Below, piece after piece: positions 13,701 through 24,070 of a DNA stretch of 64,000 nucleotides. The translations under genes and the position numbers were made by a program. How positions within the stretch are numbered: position 1 is the first letter of the stretch; the number at the start of each line of letters is the position of its first letter. Origin of the DNA: Spisula solida (Eukaryota; Mollusca; Bivalvia; Venerida; Mactridae); assembly GCA_947247005.1 (NCBI GenBank), contig OX365948.1, forward strand, positions 57,635,401 to 57,699,400, given 5' to 3'. Below the pieces are notes generated by a model. That model was given only the letters and a program-made list of their open reading frames with translations, had not been told where the DNA came from and did not search any database.

Positions 13701-16700
13701 TGTATATGAGTATGGAGACACCAAAGTCGATTCATTTGTCTGAAATATGTGTGTCTCAGCCATAACATTGTCATGTGTCTCACTCACATTATCACTCAAT
13801 AACCAGTGTCATAGCCGATTTGTTATAATTAAGACACACACGTGAATATGTGAGGATTCAGTGATTCTCATCTGTCTAGAGAAGAACTGGTTAGAAATCC
13901 ACCCTACTGGGTTATACTAATTTTTCCTGCATTTCGTATGATTTTTGGTGCACTATATTAACCGTTGTACATGATTTATGTATTATTTCAGCCTGTGATG
14001 GCGTTATACCGACCTGGGGGATGATAATTATGTTTGATATTGTATTATTTCAGCCTGTGATGGCGTTATTCCGACCTGGTGGGGATCATAAAACAAGACC
14101 AATATTTAACTGGGCTCATTGGGGTGTAGGAATGTCAGCATATGTTTTGTCTGGTAAGTTTGATATATAAAATCCTGCTCATCTAATTATAAAACGGAGT
14201 TTGGAGAAAGTTCTGAAACACCGGATTCTATTTTTAGTTCACAGTCACGTGACTAAAAGTACCGAACTTTTTTACTTCCATAAAAAATTTCATAACATAT
14301 GTACCCTGATGAAGGCTTTGTGAAAGCCGAAACGTCGGTCACTAATAAAATTATGATAACCTTAACCTGCGTTTATCGTGTAGCTACATTTACACTTCGG
14401 TGTCTTTGTTGATGTAATAGAAATGTTAATTGATGCGAGGAACAGCGGTAGATTGGTAGAATGGCAGACTCCTAATGCAAAGTTGTTGGTTCAATTCCAA
14501 CCTGGGATGATATTAAAACTCGACCTTCGCAATCTGTGATACACATATAGGTGCAATGATTGTTAGTAACCAAGGAAACTTTCATTGAGAATTGATACAT
14601 AAAAGTTGGAAAAGCTTGTTGTGTGACTAGTTATACAATAAATAACCATAAACTTAATGAAAAATTAAATTTATGTTATATTTTTCAGCAATATGTATAT
14701 GTTTTGGTTTCAAACTTGGAAAGTCATCAACGCCGGACTATGCCGTATATATAATGATCGTATATGTGTTATATGTCATACTGTTTGATATCGTATTTGA
14801 AGTCATGGAATGTGTCAACAAGAAGGAAAGAAAAGGTACGTACTCATGCTTTATATATTAAAATCCTTGTTAAAGGTACATGACTGGTGTTTCTGGAATA
14901 AATTTTGAAAATTGCAACGAAAACTACGTCTGATGCATGGTTCTTCTTTATATTAGTTACTATAAGAATAAGGATGCCGAGCAAATTAGCCTTTATTTGC
15001 CAATCAGCTTTCTGCTGAAACATGGCAAGCATATGAGTGCCTACTCCCAGATTCGAACCAGGGTCACCAGATTAGACGGCAAGCATGCTAACCACTAAGC
15101 TTACTGTAAGGCTAGTAAATAATTTGCGATGGACACATGATATGCACATTTTATATTCTGGTAAAACTGCCAAATGTTTTTATACATGTGAGATGTTTGT
15201 ATTTAAATCTGAACATTAAATTTGAGCTTCACAAGATGGCAGGGCTTTTTTTCGCTGAATTGTGAAGAGACCCAAGCCCTTTTGTTTTGTGAAAATTTAG
15301 CGCGAAAATTCTCAAAATTGTGGAAAAAAAGACACGAAAATTTTTCAAATTATGAAAAATCACCAAATTGGGAAATAAATTTGTTCAGATGTTGATGTTA
15401 ACTCTTTTTTTGACCACTTGTCCCAAACATGCATGTATCTAAGATATAATACTTGTTATCAAGTCCAGTACAGGAATATATCATTGTTATTTATGTTTGG
15501 TGCTTTGTGGTGAAGTTGATTTTACAAAAACTAAGAGGCCAATTCTAATTGTGAAGGGGCCTGTAGGGCATTGTGAAGGGGCCTTATATAGGCCCCTCGT
15601 ATATAGTGAAAAGAAGCTGTGGATGATGATATGACAGTTGTAATTGCTAAATAAATATTTAATCAAACAAACAGGAAAGCCAACATCATCACATCTTAGA
15701 AGTCCATCAAGTAAAAAATATGCTTTAGGTAACAAATAATAGAAGGAAACCATGTGTAACAAGGAAACTTTGTTAAACATGGACAAACATGTGTTGTAGA
15801 CCATCTGTAGTACGTCAAAATGTTTTCTATTTTTTTTTCAGAAATAATCAAAATCGCAAAAATAAATAAAATAAAATTATAGAGGAATTTTTTGGCTGAT
15901 ATTTTGTTATGTGTACTTTTGGCAAAATTTTATACATTTTAAAATTCAAAAAATTAAAAAACCATATAAAACCTTAGATGCTTTACTATGTATGTTTGAT
16001 TACTGTAATTAGAACTTCTTGTTAGTGAATTCTGCTTACTCTGTGTCTCCTTCTCAGACAACAGACATGTATCAGTTTTTAGACGACCCACGTTAGACAG
16101 CAGACGTGTCACAGATTTACTCTTCTTCGTCTTCGTCTTTCTTTTATCACCAAGTTTCCATTGTTACTTTGCTGTGTACATTATATAAATGTCAGATGCC
16201 TGCCTGCGTGACATTGATATTGGCAGAATGTCATCCCGAGGCATCTGATATTTATTATACTGGACACTATTATAAGTCGATCACATGACCTGACAGTCCG
16301 TTTTTGGTCGATGACAGTCAAAATATCTGCTTCTGGGGGAATGGGACTTTAGCTTTGTAGAAAAAAGTGAGGTTTAATAAGATAACATGATTAAGGGATA
16401 ATATCAAATGAGACTGAAAAATGTTTTTTCAACCCTTATTAAAAATTCTTATTTAAAATTTGTGACCAACCTAATTGCCAAGTGGTTACAGCATCTGCTT
16501 TGCAAACAGGATGTAGCAGGTTCGATCACAGGCTGTGCCATACAACAGTCATTAAAAATGGTTCTAGTATATCTTCTTTGTTTGATGCTCAGCAATTAAG
16601 GGTAGTTCCTGGTCTCTGTTGGTTGGTCAGAATATTGACTGGGTAGTCTCCATTCGACTGAAATACTGACAACCAATGGGAACAGACAATTTATAAAGAC

Positions 16701-19238
16701 TGGGAACTATTTCTGTACCTAGTTTGAGGTCACAAGTTTGTTTATGTTAACAGACCAATATATCCACTGTCTACTTGTTACTTTGCATTAGAAACTATAT
16801 AGCTTTGATTTTCTTTCTTCAAATTGAATATAACCAAGTGTATAACATTTAGGATTGTAGAAATAATGTTTTAGAATTGTTTTAACTGTATGTTTTAAAA
16901 GCCATGTGCTGCCAATGCTCTTTCTTGGCTATTAGAATCACTCTAAAGATTACGCAATAAAAGTCATTCATCGTCTGGACTCTTTTTTATGTAGAACAGT
17001 CGCCAATAGACTGCAGCTGACCAATAAGTTGACCAATGATCATTTCATTAGCCATCTACATGTATATAACATCAAGTAATAATGCATCTCATACAGTGTA
17101 ACATCCCTATTTTTACATCAAGTACATTAATTTGTCTATGTGCCCATTAACAAAATAATTTATCATCACATTAGATGGGCTGTACTCAAATACTCTAAAA
17201 TCACTTATTTTCGTGGGTATTAAAGTTCATGGACTTTTGTCAAATGTAATTTCGCGGTTTTATAATTTTCGTGGATTGCAAAAAATTCTTAAGGAAACCC
17301 TTGTTTCCTATTTCGGTGGTAGAGTTAAATATCAAAATTAACGAAAATTAAAACCCCACAAAAAATGATTTTACAGTTTATCAGATTTCCATGATGCTAT
17401 ATTTCTGTACATATAGTAATGTCACCATTCCTAACTTACATAATTTAAAAAAAAGGGAAAAAATTGATAAAAAAAATGAAAAAAAATAATTTCACTACTG
17501 TAGAGCCTTTATTAAATAGAGGATATTTGTTGATTTTGGTGTAAGATCGTATTTTATTTCATCGAGTGATCAAAGAAAATCAATATTTTCACGAGTGGCG
17601 TAGCCACGAGTGAAAATATAATTTTATGTGATCACGAGTGAAATAAAATTGATCTTTCACCGAAAATCAACAAATTTTCTGTTTATTATATGCTTCAATT
17701 TTTCTTATAAGGGTACCGTAATTGGCTTAATTGGAAAAATCAAGTCGAAATTGGAACGTCACGACGTGACAATTGTGACGTCATGATGACGTAAAGTACA
17801 TTTTAAAGCCCGGCGCCGTTGACGTTACGTTTCTTTTTCTGAACGATACTGGAACCAGCTTCTAAAACAGTGAAAATAACAAAGTGGTAATTTCACTGTT
17901 ATTTTCACTGTTATTTTCACTGAAAAATCTCCGTAATCCATTGAAAGCAAATAATAAAATATATTCTATTACAGGCTCTACAGTAGTGAATTTTTTTTTC
18001 CATTTTTTTAAAATCATTTGCAAGTTCCTGTTTGCTCATCTACATGTATCTTATCTTACAGCTAAAGTTGAAGGTATGGAAATGAGCAACAAGAACGGAA
18101 CAGATAACGGACATATCGCAAATGGAAATAATATCTCTAAAGAGTCTCAGAGAAAAGTAAGTGTTTAATACTAATGTTAGGCTAAAACAAATTAATTATG
18201 TGGTTCTAGTAACATGATGAGAAAATTTAGGGTCGGTCAGTAGTAAAAACATTTTATTTTTCCATCCCGAACAGGTCATTACGAAGAAATCATCACCATC
18301 AATGGCGATACGTGAGAATAATACATCCATAAAAATCGATATTGGAACCACTAAATGGCGTAGTTTTCGTACTGTTCCGGAAAATTGCCGATTCTGCAAA
18401 AAATATGTATTTTTGCTCTGACAATAAAATGTTTTAGGCCGGGCCAAAAACTTAGGGTCAGTCGGGTTACTAGACCACATAATTTATTTGTTTTGGCCTT
18501 ATTAAATAATACTATATTCAGTATGTAACTACTGTATACGGTGATAAACTGTAATACCAAAGCCATATATTGTTGAGGATTCTAAATTTTGAAGACTCTG
18601 GGATGTCTTAAAATTCCAAACAAAGTCTATTATACTGAACCTAAAATTATTTGGTGATTCAAATTCTGACCTATAAGGAATCGTTGTCTGTTAAAAGTCT
18701 TGTGTTCTCCTCAAATCTTAGGGCAAAACTGTAGGTAGGCCCCTACATTAGAATGGTTTGAATGTTGACATACTAAGTATATAATGTTTTAGGCCTTTCT
18801 AGTCAAGGACAACCCATGAAAGTGCAAGTAGAAGAGAAAGAGTTGTGATAAAAGGAATCCCGGTGCGTTACCCTAGCTCGTTCCGAATATACTCCCTGGT
18901 TCTTTAACGTGCCCGGTGTATAGCACCGAAACACACGAGACTACCTCTGGGTTTCCAACCAGTTCATCTCTAGTTCGGTGGGAAACACTGAAAAGCGTTT
19001 CAGAAATGACCAAGTGTCCCGGCTGAGATTCGAACCAGGGACATCTCTATCAGTAGTCGAGTGCGTTATCCACTCGACCACCATGCCATATCCATTTTGA
19101 TTATGAATCCATGTATTAAAACAATTATTCTTTTCTCTATTTCAGAGTGATAAGATTAAAACAATGTTACTAGCGATCCACATTGCGTTCACAGGAGCAT
19201 TCGCCTTGGTCTTAATCCTGGTCGTTGCCTTACACTGA
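4735..19238 (+). CDS. FRRS1: Ferric-chelate reductase 1-like protein (DOMON + cytochrome b561), 5'-partial
   Basis: Eleven coding exons join in phase: 4735-4929, 8693-8785, 10344-10503, 10818-10937, 11876-11991, 12778-12864, 13536-13616, 14054-14153, 14689-14835, 18062-18156 and 19146-19238 (stop TGA). All have AG acceptors and GT donors, giving 428 residues. Residues 1-150 form a DOMON domain (starts NGQIVYDTECGMTKGCF, then YMVTW and WVAVGFS). The rest is a cytochrome b561 domain with about six membrane helices and the four expected haem-ligand histidine contexts: KAHGCLM, IHRACM, SHPVIG and HWGVG. The family moves electrons across membranes and reduces ferric iron or similar acceptors; substrate here is inferred. 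A last hydrophobic helix ends the protein. The 5' end (signal peptide, possible reeler domain) is not recognised upstream, so the first exon shown is internal. Three exons are preceded by partial tandem copies of themselves. The exact paralogue (FRRS1 or another DOMON-b561 protein) is less certain than the family. Confidence 0.88.
6077..6249. mobile_element. TIR element with TTCGCTGGCTTA ends
   Basis: Left TTCGCTGGCTTA and right TAAGCCAGCGAA are perfect inverted repeats enclosing about 170 bp. A related element with TTCACTGGCTTAGAA ends lies at 12026-12280. Confidence 0.7.
6551..6713. mobile_element. Foldback element, near-complete palindrome
   Basis: The two halves pair over about 75 bp each, including GTCGGTGAATAAAACACGGG with CCCGTGTTTTATTCACCGAC. 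The centre is CGAGTGCGTAGC, resembling the centre of the foldback at 17522-17690. Confidence 0.8.
8404..8658. mobile_element. Copy of the hAT-like element seen at 47532, opposite orientation
   Basis: Shares GGCTTCTGACC, AACTCAGTT-type blocks and the end TTGGCCCTGTTGACACCCCAG with the element at 47532-47777. It ends 34 bp before the exon at 8693. Confidence 0.65.
8881..9288. repeat. Dispersed repeat with AGCTCACCTG / CAGGTGAGCC ends
   Basis: Starts AGCTCACCTGTCACAAAG and ends near GGGCCCTCTTGTTA. Inside, two tandem blocks contain CTAGGTCACTAGGTCAAATC. It lies in an intron of the FRRS1-like gene. Confidence 0.65.
9535..9800. repeat. Dispersed repeat with TCCGTCTGTCTGTCCGTC motif
   Basis: Starts AGTCCCCTACCAG and carries GAAGGGGACTAATTAGG followed by the TGTCCGTC simple repeat. 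The simple-repeat part resembles the GACGGACGGACGG run in the repeat at 35124-35392 (opposite strand). Confidence 0.5.
10180..10305 (+). repeat. Partial tandem duplicate of an FRRS1-like exon (acceptor side)
   Basis: A copy of the intron end, the TTTGTAG acceptor and the first about 84 nt of exon 10344-10503, with a spacing of about 130 bp. It encodes the same NQVGLGNVQ...TFTR start with substitutions, has no donor, and reads into a stop if used. Decayed, non-functional copy. Confidence 0.85.
10528..10607. repeat. Simple repeat (TTTATTA)n and (TTA)n
   Basis: About ten units of ATTATTATTT or shorter, 25 bp after the donor of exon 10344-10503. Confidence 0.9.
10609..10702. mobile_element. Fragment of the foldback family of 17522
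   Basis: Contains TTTTATTTCACTCGGTGATA and ACACCAAAATCAACAAATATCCTCTAT, the complement of the start of the copies at 17517 and 59703. Confidence 0.6.
11581..11875 (+). repeat. Three 85-bp tandem copies of an FRRS1-like intron-exon boundary
   Basis: Units start at 11581, 11666 and 11751; a fourth unit (11836 onward) runs into the real exon 11876-11991. Each unit contains a polypyrimidine tract, CAG acceptor and about 46 nt of exon coding CLMILAWVLFTG. The first three acceptors are followed by T and the real one by G. The 85-bp period is not a multiple of three, so use of an upstream acceptor shifts the frame. Confidence 0.9.
12026..12280. mobile_element. TIR element with GAATTCACTGGCTTAG end repeated in tandem
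   Basis: The right end TTCTAAGCCAGCAAA is the complement of the left end, which is present in three 15-bp tandem copies (12026-12071). The element otherwise resembles 6077-6249. Confidence 0.6.
12434..12508 (-). repeat. tRNA-like SINE head
   Basis: On the - strand GGATAGCTCAGTCGGGAGAG looks like a Pol III A box, and TTTCAATTCCC a B box, 35 nt apart. The acceptor ends do not pair, so it is not a tRNA gene. Confidence 0.5.
13979..14040 (+). repeat. Partial tandem duplicate of exon 14054-14153 (acceptor side)
   Basis: A 62-bp unit with the same TATTATTTCAG acceptor and the exon start PVMALYRPGG, then an in-frame TGA. The real exon follows directly with PVMALFRPGG. Splicing into the first acceptor would truncate the protein inside the b561 domain. 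Confidence 0.87.
14284..14345 (+). repeat. Retroelement-like 3' tail
   Basis: Contains GATGAAGGCTTTGTGAAAGC followed by CGAAACGTCGG and then AATAAAATT, a pattern I know from the 3' ends of some invertebrate retroelements. Class not established. Confidence 0.3.
14437..14510 (+). repeat. tRNA-like fragment
   Basis: A-box-like GGTAGATTGGTAGAATGG and B-box-like GGTTCAATTCC at tRNA spacing, without paired acceptor ends. Probably a SINE remnant. Confidence 0.45.
15041..15102 (-). repeat. tRNA-like fragment
   Basis: On the - strand TTAGTGGTTAGCATGCTTGCC and GGTTCGAATCTGGGA are A- and B-box-like sequences at tRNA spacing. Acceptor ends do not pair. Confidence 0.5.
16058..16188 (+). other. Candidate alternative 3' exon of the FRRS1-like gene
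   Basis: A TTCTCAG acceptor ending at 16057 is in phase with the exon ending at 14835 and opens 43 codons (starting DNRHVSVFRRPTLDSRR, then a phenylalanine-rich hydrophobic run) to a TAA. It would replace the cytoplasmic tail and last helix. No similarity known to me supports it. Confidence 0.2.
16470..16540 (+). repeat. tRNA-like fragment
   Basis: CAAGTGGTTACAGCATCTGC and GGTTCGATCACAGG are A- and B-box-like; not a functional tRNA because the acceptor stem is missing. Confidence 0.45.
17190..17380. mobile_element. MITE of the ACTGTAAAATCA family
   Basis: Left TCTAAAATCACTTATTTTCG and right AAAATGATTTTACAGT are imperfect inverted repeats. Related copies at 25467-25635, 56877-57096 and 59345-59551. 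Confidence 0.55.
17440..18010. mobile_element. Composite foldback element, about 550 bp
   Basis: The outer ends TTCACTACTGTAGAGCCT (17491) and AGGCTCTACAGTAGTGAA (to 17990) are perfect inverted repeats extended by A-rich and T-rich runs. Inside, 17522-17690 is an imperfect palindrome centred on CGAGTGGCGTAGCCACGAG, followed by a unique part with CCCGGCGCCGTTGACGTTACG. Most of the interior recurs at 59703-60140 without these outer ends. Confidence 0.7.
18833..19087 (-). mobile_element. tRNA-derived SINE, full copy 1
   Basis: Read on the - strand: a tRNA-like head with GGTCGAGTGGATAACGC (A box) and GGTTCGAATCTCAGCC (B box), then a body with GTGTTTCCCACCGAACTAG, GGAAACCCAGAGGTAGTCTC and GCACGTTAAAGAACCA, ending ATCACAACTCTTTCTC. 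The copy at 49024-49280 matches over its whole length. It lies in the last intron of the FRRS1-like gene. Confidence 0.85.
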
Positions 19239-19390
19239 ACAATCGTGACGTCATAGCGATCAAATCACGTGTCATAATAACTCATTTCATTCGGAGACTG
19301 TACAATTGATCCAACATTCAACAACTTGTAGACCGATAAGTGAACAGTGACTGTTGTGAATTGTATCATGTGTTAAAGCTGTTGTAAAAA

Positions 19391-19488
19391 TGTGAAAAGT
19401 TTCTAACTTCATTATATATGTTAAATTTATAAAATACTATTAAAAGTTTCTAACTTCATTATATATGTTAAATTTATAAAATACTATT
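19391..19488. repeat. 49-bp perfect tandem duplication in the FRRS1-like 3' UTR
   Basis: Unit AAAAGTTTCTAACTTCATTA... TATAAAATACTATT occurs twice in direct succession, about 150 bp after the stop codon. Confidence 0.85.
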
Positions 19489-19500
19489 GTAAAGTACAAA

Positions 19501-19960
19501 CTCATTAACCTGGTCCTGTAACCTTCTGATAGCATAATCTAACAGCCTTAACTTCTTGTCTATAATTTAATTTCGGCCTTTGTTTGTGCATAAGCGGAGA
19601 GAATTATACGGTGCCAAGGATAATGTGATATTTACCAGGATGAATTGATTTGGTCAACTGTTGCAAAATTGGTTTTACAAATTACTAAAGTAAATATGAT
19701 ATATAGATATGTCAGTTTTGTATTTAAATCATCACTGATAAATCGTGCACATCTGATTAATCCACCTTTGTGGAATATATCAAATTTTCATGTCTTTTTT
19801 ATCATCATGGACACACTGTACAAATATGTATAAAGTGTACTATAAACACAAATCAAAATGACCGGTAAGGCATAATTTTCTCGCAGAAATTGATATATTC
19901 TGTGTAAGAAGCTAGCAATATATATTCCTGCATGAAGATCAAGGACCTGATTAATTTGTT
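19501..19960. mobile_element. Divergent copy of the AGAGAATTTGACCTGA TIR family
   Basis: Left block CCTTCTGATAGCATAATCTAACAG and right block AATTTTCTCGCAGAAATTG through GATCAAGGACCTGATTA match the element at 54756-55007 in order; the middle differs and may contain another insertion. Confidence 0.45.
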
Positions 19961-21150
19961 CGGACTACAGGTGGTATTAATTTACAATGGAGGATATTAT
20001 TGTATTTTATCATATTTTAAAACTACTGTAACTAAAAGGTTTGTTTTATGTGCGAGAGTTATATCTGCGGAACTGTAAGAAACAGGAAATAAATAATGGC
20101 TAGAAATTGTAGAATATATTAATTATTTGATGCAATCTTCTTTAAATATCCCGGTTTAAGAATAAAATAAGAATACTTTTGTACCCATACCATATAAGTC
20201 AAATTTTTCAACCTGTCAGACGTATTTGAGATTGAAAAATGCAAGTTAGAAAAATCAGGCCAAGTTAGTTTATTTCAATGAAAATAGTTAATATACCTGT
20301 CTTGTTAAAAGTTGTATTCGGAACATTACCTTGTATATACTGGATATTTGTTTATTTCTGTCTGGGGTCCGTTTTATAGAAATATCATAGCAAAGATTCG
20401 ACTTTTTGTTGGTTATTTGGAGCACACTAAAACAGCTTCAGTGAGATCTCGATATAATGACGCCCAATATACTGACAATTTCATATATCATTTTATGGGG
20501 ACAAATGTTTCCAAAACACACTTTGTATCAATTCAGTATACTGACACATTCGTTGCAATGACGTTTCGATTGTAACAAACAGCGTTGTTGTATCGCATTC
20601 TCGTTCACCACTGGGAACTTGACTAACCACTGATGTATGGAGATGTTGTATCGAGACCTGTCTGTAATACATTTAAGCAAAGTTATGTGAACTAGAATTA
20701 TCGTAAATAACTATTTTAAGTTTACGAAAATGTATAGATTCACTTAGTATGATCTGAATCATATATGGAAAAGTCTGACCTTAGCTAAGGTAGGTCTATG
20801 AAATGGGGCCCAGATTATTAAAGTATTTGTATGTGAATAATTGTTAAAATTGTTAAAGTATTTGTTTGTGTCCCATTTTTAAATTGACAGTATATGTCCT
20901 ATTGTTAAACCGTTTTTACGTGTTCGATTGTTGAACTGTTCGTACATGTCCGATTGTTAAATTGTACATGTCTTGTTGTAAAAATGATGTGGTACATGTT
21001 GAACAGTTTGTTAAGTGGACAATGTATGCTGGTCATCTGATCTGTAGGATATTTGTACTCTGTGTATCCTAGCCTTATTTCCCTTCCCGATTCTTTCATC
21101 TGTTGTGTTCACATCTATACTGATTCTCTAGTATACTGTTTCTATTATTA

Positions 21151-21411
21151 TATCCCCCATCTGATGAGGGGGTATATTGCTTTGCACACGTTGGTCGTTC
21201 TGTCCCTCAGTCGGTCTGTTGACCAAATGTTTCCATTGAATAACTCAAGAACACTTTGCCCAAGGATTCTCAATCTTTACATGGAGGTTGGTCATCAACA
21301 GTAGATGACTTCTATTGATTTTGAGGTCAGTAGGTCAAGGTCTTTGTGACCTTTACCATTTCTGACTGTTTGGCTGCCATTGGGCCATACATGTTTTACA
21401 AACATCTCTTG
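21151..21411 (+). repeat. Dispersed repeat R1
   Basis: Starts ATCCCCCATCTGATGAGGGG and ends ACAAACATCTCTTG; collinear with the copy at 1131-1390. Confidence 0.8.
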
Positions 21412-21755
21412 TTGAAGTATCTAGGCATGAGTCTGTTGTGTCCTTTTCTTCGTTTTTGTTTTCTTATCTTATACTAGTCACTATTTTTGTTATTAACTCT
21501 AAGTCATTTATTTTTCTCTTGATTTTATTACTTCACATTTTTTATAATGCTGTATTAATAATGCTTTTATGAATGTTGACTGTAATGAAAACGTTGTAAG
21601 ATAACAGAGATGTTTTATGGATGTGCATAATTCATCAGCAGCTCTGTGAGCATACTGAATAGAGCATGTGCTTATCGCCGGAGCGATATACATTGACCAG
21701 TAAACACTGTGTCCAAAATTTGATATTAATCACTGAGTTACCTGCGGTTATAGCA

Positions 21756-21997
21756 CAGAGAATTTGACCTGATCCTGATCTTTATGCATGAATATTTTCC
21801 AAGGTACTCGTTGAATAAATAAATTTCTGCGAGCAAATCGTGCAATATCAGTTCTTTCGATTTGTGTTGGTATTACACATCGAGCGTCTTCGTGATACTT
21901 TCCGCTTATGAAAACATACAGTCGGGATTATAAATATTGATAATATATCAGCTGTTAAATTATGCTACTTAAAGGTCGAGTCATGTCAAATTCTCTG
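21756..21997. mobile_element. MITE with AGAGAATTTGACCTGA ends
   Basis: Left AGAGAATTTGACCTGATCC and right GTCATGTCAAATTCTCT form imperfect inverted repeats 240 bp apart. The copy at 54756-55007 is inverted; a partial copy runs off the window end at 63932. Confidence 0.65.
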
Positions 21998-22828
21998 GAC
22001 TATAAAAGCCAAGTATTGTACCAAACATCGACAGGGGAGAGAACTCTAGATACTCTACCATTATTCAGTCTATGTATACATGTACTCAAAATTCTGTGAT
22101 GTTAAATGTGTTCCAAGTATTGATCTAGGTTTTATACATGTGTATGTCTATAAAAACTAAATGTAGCCATATTTTTACTATACCACTCTTTCGTGTTTTT
22201 AAACTCAGATTTGTATTGTTTAATATATTTTAATTACTAGTATATCTATATTTGTGAAGTTTTATATTTTGATTCTTATGATGTAGAGCATGGTGTTTAC
22301 TTGTGATCAAACTTGTTTACTTGTGATCAAACTCTTCCATTTTACCTGTCAGACATGTTACATGCAATAATAGCACAGTAATATTCATAGCTTATGAAAC
22401 CATCCTGTGAAACTTTACCCAATTTGTTACCCCTGACAATGGCACAGTGATATTCTGTGCTTACAGCTTGGTCTATTACTACTTTTAGACTTTTTTCTGT
22501 TTTATTCCTTATTTCATAAATACATTTCCTAGTCTTATTATTACCCACTTTATTACTTTTGAATTATTTTTTATGAACAGCAGAATATATTTAAAGCCAG
22601 TGCACTCTTTATTAAGTGTTGTTGTGATAAGCCAAGTAAATTGAATGCTAGAACTAATGTAGAAAGTTTTACTGAGTAGTAAGGGGAGGTAACTCTGTAA
22701 TGACTCCTGTTACTAGATATTCTGCTGACAATTACAGTTCCATGTCAAATTCTGTTTTCTGTTACAGTATAGATATAAACATTGTGTAAATACATGTACA
22801 TATATTTAATATCATGTAAATAATCATT

Positions 22829-22834
22829 AAATAA
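22829..22834 (+). other. Possible polyadenylation signal of the FRRS1-like gene
   Basis: AATAAA within an AATAAAAATAATAAAAC run, about 3.6 kb after the stop codon. Other AATAAA copies occur earlier (for example near 20088), so the true 3' end is not decided by the sequence. Confidence 0.3.
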
Positions 22835-23080
22835 AAATAATAAAACTATCAAACTGCTAGTGTGTCTTATTCTTTGTTTTTAAACTTAGTTAACATGCCA
22901 GACCCGAGCCTCGTGTCAACTGAAAGCTAATCCAAAGTCGGGTGTCGACTATAAACCAAATCTGGGCTGAATGTAAACTCCAAGCCAAACCCAGGCCAGG
23001 CGTCAATTCAAAGTCAAACCCCAGCCAGACATGTGACCACTTGTTATTTTCTTTATCACAGTTACTATAGAAATGTCCTG

Positions 23081-23830
23081 ATAGTCTAGCTAGTGTGGGA
23101 GGACACTGGTTCGATCCCAGATTGAGTCATACCAAAGACATAGTCTAGCTAGTGTGGTAGGACCCTGGTTTGATCCCAGGTTGAGTCATACCAAAGACAT
23201 AGTCTAGCTAGTGTGGTAGGACCCTGGTTTGATCCCAGGTTGAGTCATACCAAAGACGTAGTCTAGCTAGTGTGGTAGGACCCTGGTTTGATCCCAGGTT
23301 GAGTCATACCAAAGACATAGTCTAGCTAGTGTGGCAGGACCCTGGTTTGATCCCAGGTTGAGTCATACCAAAGACATAGTCTAGCTAGTGTGGCAGGACC
23401 CTGGTTTGATCCCAGGTTGAGTCATACCAAAGACATAGTCTAGCTAGTGTGGTAGGACCCTGGTTTGATCCCAGGTTGAGTCATACCAAAGACATAGTCT
23501 AGCTAGTGTGGTAGGACCCTGGTTTGATCCCAGGTTGAGTCATACCAAAGACATAGTCTAGCTAGTGTGGTAGGACCCTGGTTTGATCCCAGGTTGAGTC
23601 ATACCAAAGACATAGTCTAGCTAGTAGCAGAGCGTCCACTTGAAGTATGGGAGGACTTTGATTCTATCCCAGGTTGAGTCATACCAAAGACATAGTCTAG
23701 CTAGTGTGGTAGGACCCTGGTTTGATCCCAGGTTGAGTCATACCAAAGACATAGTCTAGCTAGTAGCAGAGCATCCACTTGAAGTATGGGAGGACTTTGA
23801 TTCTATCCCAGGTTGAGTCATACCAAAGAC
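23081..23830 (+). repeat. 59-bp tandem array derived from a tRNA-like unit
   Basis: About ten units, most 59 bp, each with GTCTAGCTAGTGTGGTAGGA and GGTTTGATCCCAGGTTGAGTC. Two longer units (around 23630 and 23765) insert AGCAGAGCGTCCACTTGAAG and a TATGGGAGGAC segment, restoring an almost complete tRNA-like sequence with A and B box. The short unit is therefore a deleted form of the long one. Confidence 0.85.
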
Positions 23831-24064
23831 AACATGGAAATGGTACAAGTAATTACCTTCCTAGACGGCAGTAGATACTCTGCATAAACAGAAAAGCTAG
23901 CAATGGATAACATCAGGAATGAGGTGTCGAGAGTGATTAATATAAGTTACAAGAACTTCTTTCACTCACAATCAACCAAAAATAAATTAGTACAGTAATA
24001 AGTAACATCAGTTGGGGACAAAATACACAAAACAAGGTAGCTACGTATGTACACCAATGTTTGC

Positions 24065-24070
24065 TTTATT
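24065..24070 (-). other. Possible IFT52 polyadenylation signal
   Basis: AATAAA on the - strand, 1.7 kb after the IFT52 stop codon, with no strong repeat between 24070 and 25440, which would fit a long 3' UTR. The end of the transcript is inferred. Confidence 0.3.

Larger units (their letters stand above)
19239..24064. other. 3' UTR and intergenic region between convergent genes
   Basis: No further gene seen. It holds the 49-bp duplication, TIR-family elements at 19501-19960 and 21756-21997, an R1 repeat (21151-21411), a small direct repeat of TGTTTACTTGTGATCAAAC near 22294-22332, and the 59-bp array (23081-23830). Confidence 0.6.

Noticed and set aside
23081..23830. CRISPR array
   Set aside because: The regular 59-bp spacing is a tandem repeat without unique spacers, in an animal genome, and the unit is tRNA-like.
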